Assembly: GCF_013387485.1 (NCBI RefSeq)
Contig: NZ_JABBXB010000018.1
Coordinates: 1-49,962, forward strand
DNA: 49,962 bases
Direction of reading: 5' to 3'
DNA from: Stenotrophomonas sp. SAM-B
Lineage (GTDB): Bacteria; Pseudomonadota; Gammaproteobacteria; Xanthomonadales; Xanthomonadaceae
In this document: piece by piece, positions 42,311-49,962 of the stretch
Position numbering within the stretch: position 1 is the stretch's first letter
How the letters are laid out: each line of letters begins with the position of its first letter
The notes under the pieces: model-generated
The model's database searches: none
Seen by the model: the letters and a program-made list of their open reading frames with translations, nothing else
Told to the model about the DNA's origin: nothing
Program-made: the position numbers and the translations under genes

Positions 42311-42706
42311 ATGACCATCGTCCCCTCCGATCCCTGTCCCTGCGGCCGCCCGCTTGCCTACGCCGCCTGCTGCGGCCTCTATCACGCCGGCACCCCCGCA
42401 CCGGATGCCGAAGCGCTGATGCGTTCGCGCTACAGCGCCTACGTGCACCACCTGGCCGACTACCTGCTGGCCAGCTGGCACCCGTCCACGCGTCCGGCCG
42501 AGCTGTCGCTGGATGAAGCACCCGGGCAGCGCACCCAGTGGCTGGGGCTGACGATCCACGCACATACCCGCTCGGATGCCGATCACGCGCAGGTCCGCTT
42601 CACCGCGCGCTACAAGGTCGGCGGCCGCAGCGCGGTGAAGATGCTCGAACACAGCCGCTTCGTCCGCGAGGACGGCCGCTGGTTCTATCTCGACGCAGTG
42701 CCCTGA
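42311..42706 (+). CDS. YchJ/UPF0225 family protein with N-terminal SEC-C-like zinc motif
   Basis: A 131-residue protein. The N-terminal [16 protein letters not shown] holds the four cysteines of a SEC-C-type zinc site; the rest is the YchJ middle domain, an NTF2-like fold with [25 protein letters not shown] and [14 protein letters not shown]. The function of YchJ is not established. The gene's 3' end overlaps that of the convergent GGDEF gene by 22 bases. Confidence 0.85.
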   Translation: MTIVPSDPCPCGRPLAYAACCGLYHAGTPAPDAEALMRSRYSAYVHHLADYLLASWHPSTRPAELSLDEAPGQRTQWLGLTIHAHTRSDADHAQVRFTARYKVGGRSAVKMLEHSRFVREDGRWFYLDAVP

Positions 42707-44091
42707 GCCAACGCGGCCGTGCGCACCGGCACGGTCCCCTGCTGCCCATGCGCGCGCACGCAGTTGCGGCCGGCGTCCTTGGCCGCATACAGGGCCTGGT
42801 CGGCGGCCTTGATCACCGCCTGCGGACTGTTGGCGACCCGGCTGTCGGCCACGCCGATGCTCACCGTCACCTGCACCACCTCGCCGCTGCCCCCGCGTCC
42901 GCGCTGCAGCTGCCCTGCCGCATCATCGCGGCTGCGCGCGGCGCGGTCGCGCAGGTGCATGCGCCCGCCCTCGATCCGGGCGCGGATCGCCTCCACCGCC
43001 GCTACGCAGGCCGGGGCAGGGCGGTCCAGGAACACCAGCGCGAATTCTTCGCCGCCATAGCGGAACGCGCGGCCACCGCCGCCGATGTCGGCCAGGCGCG
43101 CGGCCACCAGCTTGAGCACGTCATCGCCGGCGTCGTGGCCGTGGGTATCGTTGAAACGCTTGAAATGGTCCACGTCCACCATGGCGATGGTGTAGGTCGT
43201 CCCGACCCGCTGCAGGCACTCGTTCAAGGCCCGGCGCCCCGGGAGGCCGGTCAGTTCGTCGCGGTAGGCCATGTGGAAGGCTTCCTGCAGCATCGCCGAG
43301 GTGATCAGCAGCAGGGCCATGCAGCTGACCGCGGGCAACAGCGCGGGAGAGACGAACACCCGCGGCAACATCCACCACAGGCAGAGCAGGGCGACCAGCA
43401 GGGCGGTGTGCAGGGGCCGCGGCCGGCGCCAGGCCTGCGCCGCCAGCGCTGCGGTGGTCACCACGAACAGCAGCGCCGGGAACTGGGCCAGCGCGCTCCA
43501 GCCACCCGGCAGCCACGCCAGGTGCCGGTCCGACAGCAGCGCCTGCATGCCGTCGGGGCCTTGTGCCGCCAGCAGCAGGAAAATCCCCAGTGCGGTTCCA
43601 CTGACCACGCCGCGCAGCAGCAGGTCCTGGCGCAGCCGCCCGCGCTCGGGCCACAGCCCATGCAAGAGGAACAGCAGCGGCAGCCACCAGGACACCGCAT
43701 GGAAGATCAGCGGGGTCAGCGCCGAGATCGTGCCCTCGCGCAGGAAGGTGCCGACCACGCCGTGCAGCACGGCGAAGGCCAGCGCGATCGCCAGCATCAG
43801 GCACACGGCCCGCACGCGGGCGTAGATCAGTCCCAGGCCGACGCCCAGGCAGGCCAGCACCAGTGGCAGCAGGCGGTGCACGGGATTGCCGACCTCGGCC
43901 GCCGGCGTGGCGCCCCACAGCCCGACGGCCACCAGCACGGCAGGCAGCACGAACAGATAGTGGCTGGGCTGGCGTAGCAGGTGCGTCCGCAAGAAGGGGT
44001 CCAGTGGTGGGCCGGCGCGCCGAGGCTGCAGCGTGCAAACCGGACAACACAGGCAAGGGGTCTCCCCCGATAGCGGCCTGCGCGTATTCAA
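42685..44091 (-). CDS. Membrane-bound GGDEF diguanylate cyclase
   Basis: A protein of up to 468 residues. The N-terminal half (about 40-285) has roughly eight hydrophobic helices and no recognised sensor motif; the C-terminal half is a GGDEF domain with the active-site motif [12 protein letters not shown] (about 363-374) preceded by [14 protein letters not shown] and [18 protein letters not shown]. It should make c-di-GMP. At the place of the inhibitory RxxD I-site there is GGGG, so product inhibition by that site is lost. The start is unclear: the frame opens at a TTG at 44091 and there is no early ATG; a cysteine-rich opening (CLCCPVC) may or may not be translated. It is divergent from egtB and overlaps the ychJ end by 22 bases. 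Confidence 0.82.
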   Translation of the reverse strand: MNTRRPLSGETPCLCCPVCTLQPRRAGPPLDPFLRTHLLRQPSHYLFVLPAVLVAVGLWGATPAAEVGNPVHRLLPLVLACLGVGLGLIYARVRAVCLMLAIALAFAVLHGVVGTFLREGTISALTPLIFHAVSWWLPLLFLLHGLWPERGRLRQDLLLRGVVSGTALGIFLLLAAQGPDGMQALLSDRHLAWLPGGWSALAQFPALLFVVTTAALAAQAWRRPRPLHTALLVALLCLWWMLPRVFVSPALLPAVSCMALLLITSAMLQEAFHMAYRDELTGLPGRRALNECLQRVGTTYTIAMVDVDHFKRFNDTHGHDAGDDVLKLVAARLADIGGGGRAFRYGGEEFALVFLDRPAPACVAAVEAIRARIEGGRMHLRDRAARSRDDAAGQLQRGRGGSGEVVQVTVSIGVADSRVANSPQAVIKAADQALYAAKDAGRNCVRAHGQQGTVPVRTAALAQGTASR

Positions 44092-44161
44092 CTTGAGCTG
44101 TCACCGTACCGATGCCGTGCCATGACGTCGCACTCACCCCGGCTGGTCGATCCTGATCGGA

Positions 44162-45448
44162 ATGAATACCGCCGTTGCTGCCGCACTTCCCCTCACTGCC
44201 GCCCCGCCGTCGTCGCTGGCCGCCCGCTATGCCGGTGTGCGCGCACGCACGGTCGCGCTGGCCGCGCCGCTCAGCGCCGAAGATGCCATGGTGCAGAGCA
44301 TGCCCGACGCCAGCCCGGCGAAATGGCATCTGGCCCATACCACCTGGTTCTTCGAGCGCTTCGTGCTGGCGACCCGGCCCGGCTACGTGCCGATCGATGC
44401 GGACTGGCATTACCTGTTCAACAGCTACTACCAGAGCATCGGCCCGGCGCATGCGCGTCCCCAGCGCGGCCTGCTCTCGCGGCCGACGCTGGATGAGGTG
44501 CTGCGCTTCCGCGCCGAGATCGACCAGCGCGTAATCGCCGCACTGCAGGCCGGCACGTTGAGCGGGCAGGCCCAGCAGCAGTTGCTGCTCGGCCTGCACC
44601 ATGAGCAGCAGCACCAGGAACTGCTGTTGACCGACATCAAGCACGCGTTCTGGTGCAACCCGCTGCAGCCCGCGTACCGCGATGACCTCGTGGCGACGCC
44701 GGCGCGTGCGCTGCCGCTGCAGTGGCTCAGCAGTCCCGAGCAGATCGTGGAGATCGGCGCGCCGGTCTGGCCGACCCAGCCCACATTCGCCTATGACAAC
44801 GAATCGCCGGTGCACCGTGCCCTGGTCGCCGCCCATGCGCTGGCCAACCGCCCGGTCAGCAACGACGAGTACCGCCAGTTCGTGCAGGCCGGCGGCTACC
44901 GCGAGCCGCGCTGGTGGATGAGCGAGGGCTGGACGCTGTGCCAGGACCAGCACTGGCAGCATCCGCTGTACTGGGACGACGCACTGGAGCGCGAGTTCAC
45001 CCTCGGTGGCTGGCGCGCGCTCGATCCCCACGCACCGGTCTGCCATCTCAGCTATTTCGAAGCCGACGCGTATGCGCGCTGGCAGGATGCCCGCCTGCCC
45101 ACGGAGTTCGAGTGGGAAGCGGCGACCGCGGGCCGTCCGCTGCGGGGACGCTTTGCCGAGGCGGATCAGCTGCATCCCGGCGGCGCGGAGGAGGACGGGG
45201 ACATGGTCCAGCTGTTCGGCGACGTCTGGGAATGGACCAGCAGCGCCTATGGGCCGTATCCGGGCTTCCGCACCTTCCCGGGCAACCTGGGCGAGTACAA
45301 CGGCAAGTTCATGTGCGGGCAGTGGGTGCTGCGAGGCGGCAGCTGCGTGACGCCGGCGGATCACCTGCGCGCCAGCTACCGCAATTTCTTCGCCCCGTCG
45401 GCCCGGTGGCAGTTCGCCGGCCTGCGCCTTGCACGGGACGCCGCATGA
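44162..45448 (+). CDS. egtB: Ergothioneine biosynthesis sulfoxide synthase EgtB
   Basis: A 428-residue non-heme iron enzyme that joins a thiol substrate to trimethylhistidine (hercynine). The N-terminal DinB-like domain has iron-ligand motifs KWHLAHTTWFFE (His56 or His59) and HHEQQHQE (146-153); the C-terminal domain (about 185-428) is of the formylglycine-generating-enzyme type, with RLPTEFEWEAA and GDVWEWTSSAYGPYPGF..LRGGS. Whether it uses gamma-glutamylcysteine or cysteine cannot be read off; no egtA or egtC gene lies nearby. Its stop overlaps the egtD start (ATGA). The ATG at 44162 gives full family length. Confidence 0.9.
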   Translation: MNTAVAAALPLTAAPPSSLAARYAGVRARTVALAAPLSAEDAMVQSMPDASPAKWHLAHTTWFFERFVLATRPGYVPIDADWHYLFNSYYQSIGPAHARPQRGLLSRPTLDEVLRFRAEIDQRVIAALQAGTLSGQAQQQLLLGLHHEQQHQELLLTDIKHAFWCNPLQPAYRDDLVATPARALPLQWLSSPEQIVEIGAPVWPTQPTFAYDNESPVHRALVAAHALANRPVSNDEYRQFVQAGGYREPRWWMSEGWTLCQDQHWQHPLYWDDALEREFTLGGWRALDPHAPVCHLSYFEADAYARWQDARLPTEFEWEAATAGRPLRGRFAEADQLHPGGAEEDGDMVQLFGDVWEWTSSAYGPYPGFRTFPGNLGEYNGKFMCGQWVLRGGSCVTPADHLRASYRNFFAPSARWQFAGLRLARDAA

Positions 45449-46419
45449 GTTCGGTCCGGGATGCGCTCGACGCACTGACCGATCTGCAGCCGGATCGCGA
45501 CCAGATCACCGCCGACATCCTGCGCGGGCTCTCTGCCACGCCGCGCCAGCTGCCGTCCAAGTACTTCTACGATGCCCACGGCTCGGCGCTGTTCGAGCAG
45601 ATCACCCGGCAGCCGGAGTACTACCCGACCCGCACCGAGCTGCAGCTGCTGCAGGACTGCGCGCGGGATATCGCCAAGGTGGTCGGCCCGCACCTGCATG
45701 TGGTGGAGCTGGGCAGCGGCAGCGGGCGCAAGACCGAACTGCTGCTGCATGCGCTGCGCGATCCGGTTGCTTACACCCCGATCGAAATCTCCCGTGCCGC
45801 GCTGTTGGACAGCATCAGCCGGCTGGCCGCGTCGCTGCCCGACATCGAGATGCTGCCGGTGTGTGCCGACTTCACCCAGCCGGTGCAGCTGCCGTCCCCG
45901 CAGCGCGAACCGGCCCGCCGCCTGGTGTTCTTCCCCGGCTCGACGCTGGGCAACTTCGCCCATGACGAGGCGGTCGCGCTGTTGAAGGCGATGCGCCAGA
46001 CCATGGGCCCGGAGGGGATGGCCCTGATCGGCATCGACCTGCACAAGGATGCGGCGTTGATCGAGGCCGCGTACAACGACGCCGCCGGGGTGACCGCCGA
46101 GTTCACCCTCAACCTGCTGCGTCGTCTGAATCGCGACATCGGCAGTGACTTCGACCTGGACGGCTTCCGCCATCGCGCCCGCTACAGCGTGCCGCGCCTG
46201 CGCATCGAAACCGAGCTGGTCAGCCAGCGCGACCAGCGCGTGCATGTGGATGGGCAGAGCTTCGATTTCGCCGAAGGTGAGGCGATGACCGTCGAGTACA
46301 GCCACAAGTACACCGACGCGGTATTCGCCCGGATGGCTGCCGACGCCGGTCTGCAGGTGACGGCGCACTGGAACGCCACCGATCCCGCCTTCGGCCTGCG
46401 CCTGCTGCAGCCGGCCTGA
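45445..46419 (+). CDS. egtD: L-histidine N-alpha-methyltransferase EgtD
   Basis: A 324-residue SAM-dependent enzyme that trimethylates histidine to hercynine, the substrate of EgtB. The opening LPSKYFYDAHGSALFEQITRQPEYYPTRTE (about 35-64) is the DUF2260/EgtD hallmark; SAM motif I VVELGSGSGRKTELLL is at about 87-102, and FFPGSTLGNF (about 161-170) and MTVEYSHKY (about 280-288) carry histidine-binding residues of the family. Two genes suffice for the core of ergothioneine synthesis if the C-S lyase step is supplied from elsewhere. The final gene of the pair; a new promoter follows. Confidence 0.92.
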   Translation: MSSVRDALDALTDLQPDRDQITADILRGLSATPRQLPSKYFYDAHGSALFEQITRQPEYYPTRTELQLLQDCARDIAKVVGPHLHVVELGSGSGRKTELLLHALRDPVAYTPIEISRAALLDSISRLAASLPDIEMLPVCADFTQPVQLPSPQREPARRLVFFPGSTLGNFAHDEAVALLKAMRQTMGPEGMALIGIDLHKDAALIEAAYNDAAGVTAEFTLNLLRRLNRDIGSDFDLDGFRHRARYSVPRLRIETELVSQRDQRVHVDGQSFDFAEGEAMTVEYSHKYTDAVFARMAADAGLQVTAHWNATDPAFGLRLLQPA

Positions 46420-46437
46420 CCTGCGCGGCATTGCCGC

Positions 46438-46443
46438 TATGAT
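46438..46443 (+). promoter_or_regulatory. -10 element TATGAT for the transglycosylase-mutarotase gene
   Basis: TATGAT, preceded by GC, starts 19 bases past the egtD stop. A weak -35 (CTGACC, overlapping the stop) lies 16 bases upstream. The leader of about 25 bases contains AAGGA before the ATG at 46475. Confidence 0.45.
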
Positions 46444-46474
46444 GCAGGTCCACTGGCTGCAAGGATTCCCGCCA

Positions 46475-48646
46475 ATGCGATGGTCGCCCCTGTTGTTGGC
46501 CGGGCTGTGTCTCGGCGCACCGTCGCTCGCGATCGCTGCGCCGGATGCCTTCTCCACGTGCCTGGGCACGCTCAAGGCGCAGGCCGGCAAGCAGGGCATC
46601 ACGGGCGAGCGCTTCGACGTGCTCACCGCCGGGCTGACCCCGGACCCCAGCGTGCTGCCGCTGCTCGATGCGCAGCCGGAGTTCACCACCCCGTTGTGGG
46701 ATTACCTGGCCGCCCTGGTGGATACCCAGCGCGTGGCGGATGGGCGCGCCCGCCTGGCCGAGCACCGTGATCTGCTGGCGCGGGTATCGGCCGAGTACGG
46801 TGTCGATCCGGCCACGATCGTGGCGGTCTGGGGGGTGGAGAGCGACTACGGGCGCGTGTTCGGCAAGCGCCCCCTGCTGCAGTCGCTGGCCACGTTGTCC
46901 TGCGAAGGCCGTCGCCAGCCCTTCTTCCGGGGCGAACTGCTGACGCTGCTCAAGCTGATCGACGCCGGCGACCTGCGTGCCGAAGGCCTGACCGGCTCCT
47001 GGGCCGGCGCGTTCGGCCACACCCAGTTCATGCCCTCCACCTATGCGCGCATCGCGGTGGACGGCGATGGCGATGGTCGTCGTGATCTGGTCGCGTCCAT
47101 TCCCGATGCCCTGGCGTCCACTGCCAATTACCTCAAGAAGGCCGGCTGGCGCACCGGGCAGCCGTGGGGCGTCGAGGTGAAGATTCCGGCCGGCTTCAAC
47201 GCCGGCCTGGCCGGTCGCACCCAGCGCAAGCCGCTGGCCGACTGGCGCGCGCTGGGCATCGTGCCGATCGCCGGGGGTGCCCTGGCGCCTACCGGGCTCC
47301 CGGCGGACAGCAATCCCGCATTGTTGCTCCCGACCGGTGCCAAGGGCCCGGCCTGGCTGGTGTTCCGCAACTACGACGCGATCTACGCCTACAACGCCGC
47401 CGAGAGCTACGCGCTGGCCATCGCCACGTTGGCCGACCGCCTGCGCGGTGGAACGGGTATCGTCGCGGCCTGGCCGACCGACGATCCCGGCATCGGCCGG
47501 ACCGAACGCCGCGAGCTGCAGACCCTGCTGCTGGCCCGCGGCCACGATATCGGTACCGCGGACGGCATGATCGGCACCGCGACCCGCCGCGCCATCCAGG
47601 CCGAGCAACAGCGCCTGGGCTGGACCCCTGCGGATGGCCGTGCCGGCCAGCGCATCCTTACCGCCCTGCGCGGTGCTCCTTCTTCTTCAACGCCGACCAT
47701 GCCCGCATCCACCGTCTTCACCCTGCCGCCCAACCACGCCCAGTACGTCCAGTCGCCGGCCGCGCCGCGCGCTGCCCTGCCCAAGGTGCCCGGCCTCAGC
47801 CTGGCCGATGTGCAGGGCTTCCCCGCGTGGACGGTCGAGACCCCGTTCGCCACCGCCGCGATCAGCGTGTTCGGCGGCCAGCTGCTGTCCTATGTGCCCA
47901 AGGGCGGGCAGGACGTGATGTGGCTCTCGCCGAGCGCCCAGCCGCTGCCGACGCCGATCCGCGGTGGCACCCCCGTGTGCTGGCCCTACTTCGGCCGCCA
48001 GGGGCAGGGCAATGACGTGCCCTCGCACGGTTTCGTCCGCAACGTGCCGTGGACCCTGCAGCAGGCACGCCGCGAGGCCGACGGCACGATGGTGCTGACC
48101 CTGGCCCCGCCGGTGCTGGAGAACCTGGACCTGCGCCTGCGCATGGAACTGCGGATCGGCCGCACCCTGGAACAGCGCCTGATCACCGAGAACACCGGCC
48201 GGCAGCCGGTCGCCTTCACCCAGGCCCTGCACAACTACTTCCATGTCAGCGACGCGATGCAGGTCAGCGTCGAAGGCCTGGATGGCCTGTCCTACCTGGA
48301 CAAGTTCGAGGACTATGCCGCGCCGCGCCAGCAGCAGGGCGAGTGGAGCCTGCGCGACCCGCGCGATCCCGGCCGCAGCGACCGCATCTATACGCAGGCC
48401 GGCGGCCGCTACCTGCTCAAGGACCCGGGCCTGAAGCGCCGCATCGAGATCACCACCACCGGCAGCCGCTCACTGGTGGCCTGGAACCCGGGCGAGGCGG
48501 GCGCCAGCAGGATGACCGATGTCGGGGCAGGCTGGCGCAGCTATGTATGTCTGGAGGCGGCCAACGCCGGTCCGGACGTGGTGACCCTGGCGGCGGGTGC
48601 CAGCCACACCCTGACCCAGACCTTCCGGGTGCTGCCGCTTCACTAA
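46475..48646 (+). CDS. In-frame fusion: MltB-like lytic transglycosylase + peptidoglycan-binding domain + hexose-6-phosphate mutarotase
   Basis: A 723-residue open frame without internal stop. Residues 1-21 are a Sec signal peptide (AIAA). Residues about 24-320 are an MltB-type (SLT_2) lytic transglycosylase with catalytic Glu122 in VWGVESDYG and the segments SWAGAFGHTQFMPSTY and VDGDGDGRRDLV. Residues about 345-400 are a PG_binding_1 repeat (ELQTLLLARGHDIGTADGMIG). From about 430 a complete YeaD-like aldose-1-epimerase-type domain follows, with candidate catalytic His518 (SHGFVRN), His586/590 (LHNYFHVS) and Glu694 (CLEAAN). The mutarotase would normally be a cytosolic protein of about 300 residues; an ATG at 47699 (residue 409) is a natural start for it but has no ribosome site. 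AAGGA lies nine bases before the ATG at 46475. Fusion or lost stop are both possible. Confidence 0.8.
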   Translation: MRWSPLLLAGLCLGAPSLAIAAPDAFSTCLGTLKAQAGKQGITGERFDVLTAGLTPDPSVLPLLDAQPEFTTPLWDYLAALVDTQRVADGRARLAEHRDLLARVSAEYGVDPATIVAVWGVESDYGRVFGKRPLLQSLATLSCEGRRQPFFRGELLTLLKLIDAGDLRAEGLTGSWAGAFGHTQFMPSTYARIAVDGDGDGRRDLVASIPDALASTANYLKKAGWRTGQPWGVEVKIPAGFNAGLAGRTQRKPLADWRALGIVPIAGGALAPTGLPADSNPALLLPTGAKGPAWLVFRNYDAIYAYNAAESYALAIATLADRLRGGTGIVAAWPTDDPGIGRTERRELQTLLLARGHDIGTADGMIGTATRRAIQAEQQRLGWTPADGRAGQRILTALRGAPSSSTPTMPASTVFTLPPNHAQYVQSPAAPRAALPKVPGLSLADVQGFPAWTVETPFATAAISVFGGQLLSYVPKGGQDVMWLSPSAQPLPTPIRGGTPVCWPYFGRQGQGNDVPSHGFVRNVPWTLQQARREADGTMVLTLAPPVLENLDLRLRMELRIGRTLEQRLITENTGRQPVAFTQALHNYFHVSDAMQVSVEGLDGLSYLDKFEDYAAPRQQQGEWSLRDPRDPGRSDRIYTQAGGRYLLKDPGLKRRIEITTTGSRSLVAWNPGEAGASRMTDVGAGWRSYVCLEAANAGPDVVTLAAGASHTLTQTFRVLPLH

Positions 48647-48652
48647 GTCATG

Positions 48653-48688
48653 GCCGGGGGCAGGGCGTTTGTCGCGCGCTGCCCCGGC
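48653..48688 (+). terminator. Imperfect hairpin between the fusion gene and benE
   Basis: GCCGGGGGCAGGGC pairs with GCGCTGCCCCGGC with one bulged G and one mismatch, in the 46-base gap between convergent genes. There is no T-run. Confidence 0.4.
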
Positions 48689-48692
48689 TGCA

Positions 48693-49877
48693 TCAGGCAG
48701 GGCGCGGTCGCAGCGCCACCAGGCAGATGCCACCGGCCACCAACCCCCAGAACGCCGAGCCGATCCCGGCCAGCGACAGGCCCGAGGCAGTGACCAGGAA
48801 CGTCACCAGCGCTGCCTCCCGATCCGCCTCCTCACGCAACGCCATCGCGAGGCTGTTGGCGATGGTGCCGAACAGCGCGATACCGGCCACGCAGGCCACC
48901 AGTTCCTTGGGGAAGGCGGCGAACACGGCCGCCACCGTCGCCCCGAACAGCCCGACCACGATATAGAAGGCGCCGGCGGCCACCGCTGCGGTGTAACGCC
49001 GCGCAGGATCCTCGTGTGCCTCGCGTCCCATGCAGATCGCCGCAGTGATCGCAGCCAGGTTCAGCCCAAAGGCGCCGAAGGGGGCGAGCAGCGTATTGAC
49101 CACCCCGATCCAGCCGATCACCGGCGACACCGGCGTGTCGTAGCCGGAGGCGCGGATCACGGCCACGCCCGGGATGTTCTGCGAGGCCATGGTGACCACG
49201 AACAGGGGCAGGGCGATGCCGAACACTGCCGACCACGACAGCGTCGGCCAGGTGAACACCGGCATCGCCAGTTCCAGCCGTACGTCCTGCATATGCAGCA
49301 GGCTCTGGCCGGCCGCCACCATCACACCGACAAGCAGGGTGGCGATCACCGCATAGCGCGGGAACAGCCGTCGCCCCATCAGCCAGGTGGTGAACATCGC
49401 CAGCGCCATCCCGAGCTGGGTGCCCATGGAGACGAATACATCCAGTCCAAAGCGCAGCAGTACACCGGCGAGCATGCCGGCGGCCAACGCCATCGGTACA
49501 CGCTTCATCACCTTCGCGAAGATCCCCGAGAAGCCGGCCAGCATCCCCAGCATTGCGGCAAGGACGAATGCACCGATCGCATCGCTGTAGCCGACGGCGC
49601 TCGCACCCACCACGAGCATGGCAGCACCCGGCGTCGACCATGCGGTGACGACGGGCATCCGATGACGCAGTGACAGACCAATGCACGTCACGCCCATGCC
49701 AAGGCCCAACGCCCACATCCATGAAGCGATCTGCGCCTGATCTGCGCCCACCGCACGTGCGGCCTGGAACACGATCACCGCCGAACTGGCGAAGCCCACC
49801 AATACCGTAATGAAGCCTGCCATCACCGCTGGCAGAGAGAGATCGCGCCACAACGAACGTTTGCCGACCGCAGACAT
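48693..49877 (-). CDS. BenE family benzoate/H+ symporter-like transporter
   Basis: A 394-residue inner-membrane protein with about twelve hydrophobic helices. FITVLVGFASSAVIVFQAARAVGADQAQIASWMWALGLGMG near the N-terminus, VVTAWSTPGAAML and FVVTMASQNIPGVAVIRASGYDTPVSPVIGWIGVVNTLLAPFGAFGLNLAAITAAI are hallmarks of BenE. No benzoate degradation genes are seen nearby, so the substrate could differ. AGGA stands nine bases before the ATG at 49877, which is chosen over ATGs at 49886 and 49907 and a TTG at 49916. A TAACAAT box lies about 30 bases upstream. Confidence 0.87.
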   Translation of the reverse strand: MSAVGKRSLWRDLSLPAVMAGFITVLVGFASSAVIVFQAARAVGADQAQIASWMWALGLGMGVTCIGLSLRHRMPVVTAWSTPGAAMLVVGASAVGYSDAIGAFVLAAMLGMLAGFSGIFAKVMKRVPMALAAGMLAGVLLRFGLDVFVSMGTQLGMALAMFTTWLMGRRLFPRYAVIATLLVGVMVAAGQSLLHMQDVRLELAMPVFTWPTLSWSAVFGIALPLFVVTMASQNIPGVAVIRASGYDTPVSPVIGWIGVVNTLLAPFGAFGLNLAAITAAICMGREAHEDPARRYTAAVAAGAFYIVVGLFGATVAAVFAAFPKELVACVAGIALFGTIANSLAMALREEADREAALVTFLVTASGLSLAGIGSAFWGLVAGGICLVALRPRPA

Positions 49878-49920
49878 CGCATGCATTCCTGATGACAAGA
49901 GATGCATTGTTAGCAAGCCA

Positions 49921-49951
49921 GCGGCAGCACGCGCAACGCGCGTGCTGCCGC
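49921..49951. terminator. Long hairpin at the right edge
   Basis: GCGGCAGCACGCG and CGCGTGCTGCCGC form a perfect 13-base-pair stem around CAACG; outside it CAAG (49915-49918) can also pair with CTTG (49953-49956). It lies upstream of benE, and may end the transcript of a gene beyond the window. Confidence 0.5.
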
Positions 49952-49962
49952 GCTTGTTGATG

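Noticed and set aside
43121..45475. Minus-strand open frame of 784 codons spanning the GGDEF-egtB boundary
   Set aside because: It crosses two well-supported genes in other frames and shows only biased composition.

Overview
The window is a G+C-rich chromosomal segment from a gammaproteobacterium of the Xanthomonadaceae, most likely Stenotrophomonas. This rests on protein-level resemblance throughout, on the mla lipid-transport operon that carries its own mlaA, and on several short GTAG-headed palindromes (core GACCGTTGGTC) that match the SMAG-type REP elements known from S. maltophilia. No tRNA, rRNA, CRISPR array or complete insertion sequence was seen. Only the last 35 codons of an IS110-type transposase are present, at the left edge.

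Layout. 1-6.3 kb: IS110 transposase tail; rhomboid protease (-); TerC-type membrane protein (-) behind a yybP-ykoY-type Mn(II) riboswitch; RlmI-like rRNA methyltransferase (+); M19 dipeptidase (+); APC amino acid permease (-). 6.5-13.1 kb: redox and detoxification genes: a secreted hypothetical, aldo/keto reductase with divergent LysR, LysE exporter, a second LysR divergent from a quinone-reductase-like dehydrogenase plus nfsB, and a glutathione S-transferase. 13.1-15.8 kb: rmuC, a Cys-rich lipoprotein and a glutathione peroxidase ending in a strong terminator. 15.9-20.0 kb: mlaFEDCB plus mlaA (-), retrograde phospholipid transport. 20.1-29.0 kb: recC-recB-recD (+) with ATGA overlaps. 29.0-34.7 kb: a hypothetical and a MarR-DUF1656-HlyD-NodT-FUSC tripartite efflux locus (-). 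34.9-41.4 kb: folE, then a three-gene SMC-like operon matching Wadjet type I JetA-JetB-JetC. 41.5-50 kb: TSUP permease (-), YchJ-like protein (+), membrane GGDEF protein (-), ergothioneine genes egtB-egtD (+), a lytic transglycosylase fused in frame to a hexose-6-phosphate mutarotase (+), and a BenE transporter (-).

Most noteworthy: (1) JetA-JetB-JetC without a JetD nuclease beside it, with JetC carrying a lysine/alanine-rich histone-H1-like tail; (2) the exported transglycosylase-mutarotase fusion; (3) the riboswitch and its promoter ahead of terC; (4) several genes whose start codon sits 6 nt after a -10-like hexamer, consistent with leaderless mRNAs; (5) a SMAG repeat inside the mla operon that supplies the mlaE stop codon.

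All calls come from reading the sequence; family names are by recognition of motifs, not by database search.
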